A stretch of DNA of 25,584 nt from an uncultured Candidatus Melainabacteria bacterium (GTDB taxonomy: Bacteria > Cyanobacteriota > Vampirovibrionia > Gastranaerophilales > Gastranaerophilaceae). Position 1 is the first letter of the stretch; the number at the start of each line of letters is the position of its first letter. The notes under the pieces are model-generated. The model made no database searches and was not told the DNA's origin. It worked only from the letters and a program-made list of their open reading frames with translations. This document shows, piece after piece, positions 22,321 to 25,584 of the stretch. The position numbers were made by a program, and so were the translations under genes. The stretch is taken from the NCBI GenBank assembly GCA_934693215.1, contig CAKUVB010000003.1:1-25584 (forward strand), read 5' to 3'.

Positions 22321-22329
22321 TTATTAATC

Positions 22330-22674
22330 CTATTTTTTATCCAAAACTTTTATAATATGCCACCCAAATTGAGTTTTTACAGGCTCTGAAACTTCTCCTA
22401 TTGCCATTTTAAAAGCTGCATTCTCAAATTCCGGAACCATTTGCCCACGTCCGAAATATCCCAAATCTCCACCTTGACGACCCGATGGACACATTGAATA
22501 TTGTTTTGCCAAAGCTTCAAAACTTTCACCATTTTTTATTTTAGATTCCAAAACTATTGCCTGAGCCTCTGTTTGAACCAATATATGTTCAGCTCTAACC
22601 TCTCTAAATTCATAACCAAACGCAGTTGATATTGTCATTGCAAAACTAAATAATATTGTCAAAAGTTTTTTCAT
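22330..22674 (-). CDS. Secreted parvulin-type peptidyl-prolyl isomerase
   Basis: A 114-residue protein. Residues 1 to about 20 (MKKLLTILFSFAMTISTAFG) are a Sec signal peptide. The rest is one rotamase (PpiC/parvulin) domain: VRAEHILVQTEAQA, FEALAKQYSMCPSGRQGGDLGYFGRGQMVPEFENAAF and VKTQFGWHIIKVLD contain the catalytic-site His, Ser-rich loop, Met/Phe pocket and final His. It isomerises X-Pro bonds, presumably helping envelope proteins fold in the periplasm. Unlike SurA or PrsA it has no chaperone domain. GGAG lies eight bases before the ATG, and a TGGTATAAT extended -10 lies upstream. It is the first gene of a pair with the transporter. Confidence 0.92.
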   Translation of the reverse strand: MKKLLTILFSFAMTISTAFGYEFREVRAEHILVQTEAQAIVLESKIKNGESFEALAKQYSMCPSGRQGGDLGYFGRGQMVPEFENAAFKMAIGEVSEPVKTQFGWHIIKVLDKK

Positions 22675-22703
22675 AATTTAATCTCCATTTTTAAATTATT
22701 ATA

Positions 22704-22712
22704 CCAAAAATC
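22704..22712 (-). promoter_or_regulatory. Extended -10 promoter of the parvulin-transporter pair
   Basis: Read on the minus strand, TGGTATAAT is an extended -10 with a perfect TATAAT, and a TTAACC -35-like box lies 15 bases upstream. It gives a leader of about 20 nt that includes the GGAG ribosome site, so this gene is not leaderless. Confidence 0.6.
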
Positions 22713-22743
22713 CCCAAAGGTTAATATAATCAAATACAAACCC

Positions 22744-22772
22744 ATCATAAATAATCATGCCTAATTTATGAT
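22744..22772. repeat. 9-bp inverted repeat between histidine kinase and parvulin
   Basis: ATCATAAAT at 22744-22752 and ATTTATGAT at 22764-22772 are perfect inverse complements with an 11-base loop. No U tract follows on the minus strand. It sits just upstream of the parvulin promoter and may be an operator. Confidence 0.4.
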
Positions 22773-22802
22773 AAATATTTTATTATTCAAATATCCATAT
22801 TA

Positions 22803-24257
22803 TTACAAAATCACTTCAGATATAAACGCAGAATGTTCGTCTGTAATTGGCAATTTAATCACAAATTCATTATTAGTACCATTTGGAATAAGCAAAATTT
22901 CTCCATCATGTGCATTAACAATTTTCTTACAGAAATATAAACCTAATCCTACATTACTTGTACTTTGCAAACATTCTCCACAAACATATTTATCAAAAAT
23001 ATTAGCTTGCAATGATTCTGGGATTTCTGCACTTTCATTCTGTACACCAAAAGAAATTATCTTATCTTTTGCATAAAAATTTATATTCAAAGTAGTATTC
23101 TCAAACGCATAATTCACCGCATTGTTGAGCATATTACCTATAACACGTCTTAATTGATTTTCATCTGCATAAATATATTTTTTTGAATCGTCAGTATTTA
23201 CTTTTAGCTTGATATTTTTAATCAAAGCCATATCTCGAATCTCTTTGACGCATCTCAAAACCAAACTTTCCATATCAAAATTTGTTCGCTTAAGATATAT
23301 AACTCCGTTACTGTCTTTACAAGTTTTCAACAACGTACACAACATATCACGCATATATTTTGAAGATTCAATTATTAATTCTAAAATTTCTTTTTGCTCA
23401 TCTGTTAGTTGAGTTTTTAATTGTCTATGAAGTCTTTCTAGAGAATAAATCTGTGCAAGCAAAGGATTCTTCAAATCATGCGAAAGCGTAGATAAAAACA
23501 AACCTTTCTGATTCTCCAATCGTTTTTCTGCATCAATATTCTTTGCGATTGTTACCAACCCCTTTACTTCGTTATCTTCTGTCAAAATAGGAGCTTTATT
23601 AACTTTATACCAATGTCTATTTCCATCATAATCAAATGCTGATTTTTCTTTGCGTAATATTTTTTTATTTTTTAATACGTAATTGTCTTCGTTTATTGAT
23701 TCCGCTTCAGCGTTCTCCATATTCAAAACCAAATCATCTGCAAAAGCATCTATTCCTTCAAATAAAAACTGTTTTGCTTGCTTATTTGCTACAATTATAT
23801 TTCTTGATTTATCTTTCATATAAACATGGATTGGTAAATTATTAATCAATGAATTTAAACGCAAATTAGTATTAATCAATTCGCTTTTTAAATTTTCTTC
23901 GTTCGTGACATCTAAAGAAACCGACAAAAGACCTTCAATATTATTATTTTTAACAATTGGAGTTATTGTTTGCTTAATTATTTTATTTGTCTTTTTTAAC
24001 ACAAATATACAAGTTTTTGTTTCGCAAGTTGAAAGCACTTTCTTACAATTTTCGTTTATAATATCTGCACATTCAGATTCAATAATTGAACTTGTACTCT
24101 TGCCTAAAATTTTAAAATCTCTTGATACCCCAATAATTGCCCTAAAAGCATTGTTATAGGCAATATACCTAAGATTCTTGTCTTTTACGGTAACAATGTC
24201 TTTACTATACTCTAGTACTGCATCTAACAAATATTCTTTTGCTTCTAAATTTATCAT
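22803..24257 (-). CDS. Cytosolic PAS-domain sensor histidine kinase (orphan)
   Basis: A 484-residue two-component sensor without membrane segments. Residues about 8-120 and 128-243 are two PAS/PAC-like domains (for example VTVKDKNLRYIAYNNAF and HVYMKDKSRNIIVANKQA). Residues about 252-310 are the HisKA dimerisation domain with the H-box LSTLSHDLKNPL (phospho-acceptor His 260). The ATPase domain has an N-box QLRRVIGNMLNNAVNYA and a G2 box NVGLGLYFCKKIV. The G1 box, normally DxGxG, reads NESAEIP and is degenerate. The ATG at 24257 is preferred over a TTG at 24296; there is no Shine-Dalgarno, and a TGTTATAAG extended -10 lies 12 bases upstream. No response regulator is adjacent. Confidence 0.88.
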   Translation of the reverse strand: MINLEAKEYLLDAVLEYSKDIVTVKDKNLRYIAYNNAFRAIIGVSRDFKILGKSTSSIIESECADIINENCKKVLSTCETKTCIFVLKKTNKIIKQTITPIVKNNNIEGLLSVSLDVTNEENLKSELINTNLRLNSLINNLPIHVYMKDKSRNIIVANKQAKQFLFEGIDAFADDLVLNMENAEAESINEDNYVLKNKKILRKEKSAFDYDGNRHWYKVNKAPILTEDNEVKGLVTIAKNIDAEKRLENQKGLFLSTLSHDLKNPLLAQIYSLERLHRQLKTQLTDEQKEILELIIESSKYMRDMLCTLLKTCKDSNGVIYLKRTNFDMESLVLRCVKEIRDMALIKNIKLKVNTDDSKKYIYADENQLRRVIGNMLNNAVNYAFENTTLNINFYAKDKIISFGVQNESAEIPESLQANIFDKYVCGECLQSTSNVGLGLYFCKKIVNAHDGEILLIPNGTNNEFVIKLPITDEHSAFISEVIL

Positions 24258-24477
24258 ATCTGTAAAAATCTTATAACAATAGCTATTAACCAACAATTAA
24301 CCACTAGACTAGTTTTATTTTATATTATTAACGCATATTTATCCAATATGTAAACAAACGAACACATAATCAATACAGAGGTTTTTAAACAGATTATACT
24401 CTACGTTAGAAAAAATTATGTTCTCAAAAATACATCTACCCAAATACTATAACTTAAAGTTTTTAGTTTATTCTTAC

Positions 24478-24506
24478 TTGATTGTTCGCTGCTTTTATTT
24501 TAAACT
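24478..24506 (+). promoter_or_regulatory. Candidate promoter of tpiA
   Basis: TTGATT at 24478-24483 and TAAACT at 24501-24506 with a 17-nt spacer, about 35 nt before the tpiA ATG. This is a moderate match. The remaining part of the 284-bp divergent gap to the kinase gene shows nothing clear. Confidence 0.4.
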
Positions 24507-24541
24507 CAATGTGTGGTTTACAATTGTAAGGAGATATAATT

Positions 24542-25330
24542 ATGTCAAGAAAACCAATCATTGCAGGAAACTGGAAAATGAATTTATTACAAGATCAAGG
24601 TAGAGAATTATTTGAAGGTATCAAATCTCTAGTATCTGGTCTTTCAGAATCACAATTACCAGAAATCGTTGTTGCACCTACATTCACAACAATTGGTGTT
24701 GTAGCAGCTGCAAAAGCTTCTTGGGGTAGTGATAAAATAAAAATCGCTGGTCAAAACTGTCACTGGGAATCTTCTGGTGCTTATACTGGTGAAATTTCTG
24801 TAGAAATGTTAAAAGATGCTGGTTGTGATTATGTAATTATCGGTCACTCAGAAAGAAGACAATACTTCTCAGAAACAGACGAAATGATTAACAAAAAAGC
24901 TAAAGCTATATTAGCTGGTGGTTTATTACCTATCATTTGTTGTGGTGAAACTCTTGAACAAAGAGAATCAGGCGTAACTGACCAACACATCGCATCTCAA
25001 ATCAGAGCTGCTTTAGCTGGATTATCAAACGAAGAAGTTGCAAAATCTGTTATCGCTTATGAACCAATCTGGGCTATCGGTACAGGTAAAACTTGTGATT
25101 CTAAAGAAGCTAATAGAGTTATTGCAATGATTAGAAATGTTGTTAAAGAAGTTTCTTCAGAAGAAGCTGGAAACGCTATCAGAATCCTTTACGGTGGTTC
25201 TGTAAAACCTGCTACTATCGAAGAACAACTTTCTCAATCTGACATTGATGGTGGCTTAATCGGTGGTGCTAGCTTGAAAGCTGATAGCTTCAACGAAATT
25301 ATTACTAACTCAATGAAAGTTGCTGTATAA
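24542..25330 (+). CDS. tpiA: Triosephosphate isomerase
   Basis: A 262-residue TIM-barrel enzyme that interconverts dihydroxyacetone phosphate and glyceraldehyde-3-phosphate in glycolysis. Landmarks are IIAGNWKMN with the active-site Asn and Lys, YVIIGHSERRQYF with the electrophilic His, AYEPIWAIGTGKT with the catalytic Glu and flexible loop 6, and IRILYGGSVKP, which binds phosphate. AAGGAG lies eight bases before the ATG. A strong terminator follows, so the gene is probably transcribed alone. Codon use looks well optimised, as in pfp. Confidence 0.97.
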   Translation: MSRKPIIAGNWKMNLLQDQGRELFEGIKSLVSGLSESQLPEIVVAPTFTTIGVVAAAKASWGSDKIKIAGQNCHWESSGAYTGEISVEMLKDAGCDYVIIGHSERRQYFSETDEMINKKAKAILAGGLLPIICCGETLEQRESGVTDQHIASQIRAALAGLSNEEVAKSVIAYEPIWAIGTGKTCDSKEANRVIAMIRNVVKEVSSEEAGNAIRILYGGSVKPATIEEQLSQSDIDGGLIGGASLKADSFNEIITNSMKVAV

Positions 25331-25357
25331 GTCAAATATTTCAAGTAATGATAAACA

Positions 25358-25393
25358 AAAAAGAGATTGGTATAATTATATCAATCTCTTTTT
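25358..25393 (+). terminator. Rho-independent terminator of tpiA
   Basis: AAAAAGAGATTGG at 25358-25370 pairs with TCAATCTCTTTTT at 25381-25393 (one G-U wobble). The stem can extend through TATA/TATA, and the right arm ends in a T tract. It lies 27 bp after the tpiA stop. Confidence 0.9.
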
Positions 25394-25448
25394 ATACAAT
25401 ATAAACATTTATAAAGTACATGGGTTTAATACACTTGATTTTAAAATT

Positions 25449-25457
25449 TGATATAAT
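25449..25457 (+). promoter_or_regulatory. Extended -10 promoter of rpsO
   Basis: TGATATAAT is an extended -10 with a perfect TATAAT. It gives a leader of about 53 nt. In that leader GAGTG (25473-25477) and CACTC (25492-25496) can form a small hairpin ahead of AAGGA, a place where S15 autoregulation acts in other bacteria. Confidence 0.5.
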
Positions 25458-25516
25458 ATGATAATCAATGTAGAGTGCTTACGCCAATAATCACTCAACA
25501 AAAAAGGAAACAAAAC

Positions 25517-25584
25517 ATGTCAATTAATTTAAAAAACAAAAAAGAAATCGTAGCTAAATACGGTAAAAACGAACAAGATACAGG
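25517..25584 (+). CDS. rpsO: 30S ribosomal protein S15 (start only, truncated by window edge)
   Basis: Only the first 22 residues are visible. KKEIVAKYGKNEQDTG matches the S15 N-terminus, in which a helix is followed by the conserved D-T-G before S-x-E-V-Q. S15 binds the central domain of 16S rRNA early in 30S assembly. AAGGA lies about eight bases before the ATG. rpsO is often followed by pnp, which cannot be checked here. Confidence 0.9.
   Translation, partial: MSINLKNKKEIVAKYGKNEQDT

Noticed and set aside
22768..23076. A 102-residue plus-strand frame
   Set aside because: It is antisense to the well-supported ATPase domain of the histidine kinase and has no ribosome site.

Overview
The window is AT-rich, compact DNA from a diderm bacterium. 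The best guess is an uncultured gut-type member of the non-photosynthetic Cyanobacteriota (Vampirovibrionia/'Melainabacteria', order Gastranaerophilales). The grounds are low GC, an LptC/OstA lipopolysaccharide-transport pair, the BioF-BioG-BioC route to biotin, a long-type pyrophosphate-dependent phosphofructokinase, flagellar genes, and a small unknown protein beginning MSINFTGFNN, a type of N-terminus I associate with that group from memory. The phylum assignment is inference (about 0.6). The standard bacterial code works throughout.

Layout, left to right. (1) A truncated minus-strand SWIM zinc-finger protein diverges from a plus-strand run: a YkgJ-type cysteine-cluster protein, then overlapping bioF-bioG-bioC. 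(2) A 770-residue protein follows, with a possible degenerate HerA-like N-terminus, a very acidic linker and a Tudor-like C-terminus. It converges and overlaps by 14 bp with a DUF1796-like gene, which is divergent from PPi-phosphofructokinase. (3) A 336-bp convergent intergenic region holds two opposing terminators with two near-identical ~87-bp direct repeats between them. (4) A minus-strand flagellar pair (FliK-like, then FlgF/FlgG-like) is preceded by a good match to the sigma-28 (FliA) promoter consensus. (5) A lone sugar-type ABC permease and a hybrid-cluster-protein homologue that has lost its cluster-ligand residues lie next on the minus strand. (6) A tightly packed plus-strand operon follows: lptC - OstA/lptA-like - TPR protein - dprA - topA - aroE, with junctions that overlap or nearly abut. 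(7) An unknown 157-residue protein, tRNA-Thr(CGT), a hairpin with a decayed ORF, an EamA-type transporter paired with a secreted parvulin, and an orphan PAS histidine kinase come next. (8) The window ends with tpiA, its terminator and the start of rpsO.

How the genes work together: bioG/bioC/bioF make and process pimeloyl-ACP for biotin. pfp and tpiA are glycolytic. lptC and the OstA protein build the LPS bridge. dprA and topA handle DNA. aroE makes shikimate. The flagellar pair implies motility in this lineage.

Most distinctive signals: several genes have a -10 box ending exactly 6-7 nt before the ATG and no Shine-Dalgarno, implying leaderless mRNAs; the twin intergenic repeats; the ligand-less Hcp homologue; and the sigma-28 promoter. 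I see no phage, CRISPR array or insertion sequence, and no clear multi-gene defence or secretion system.
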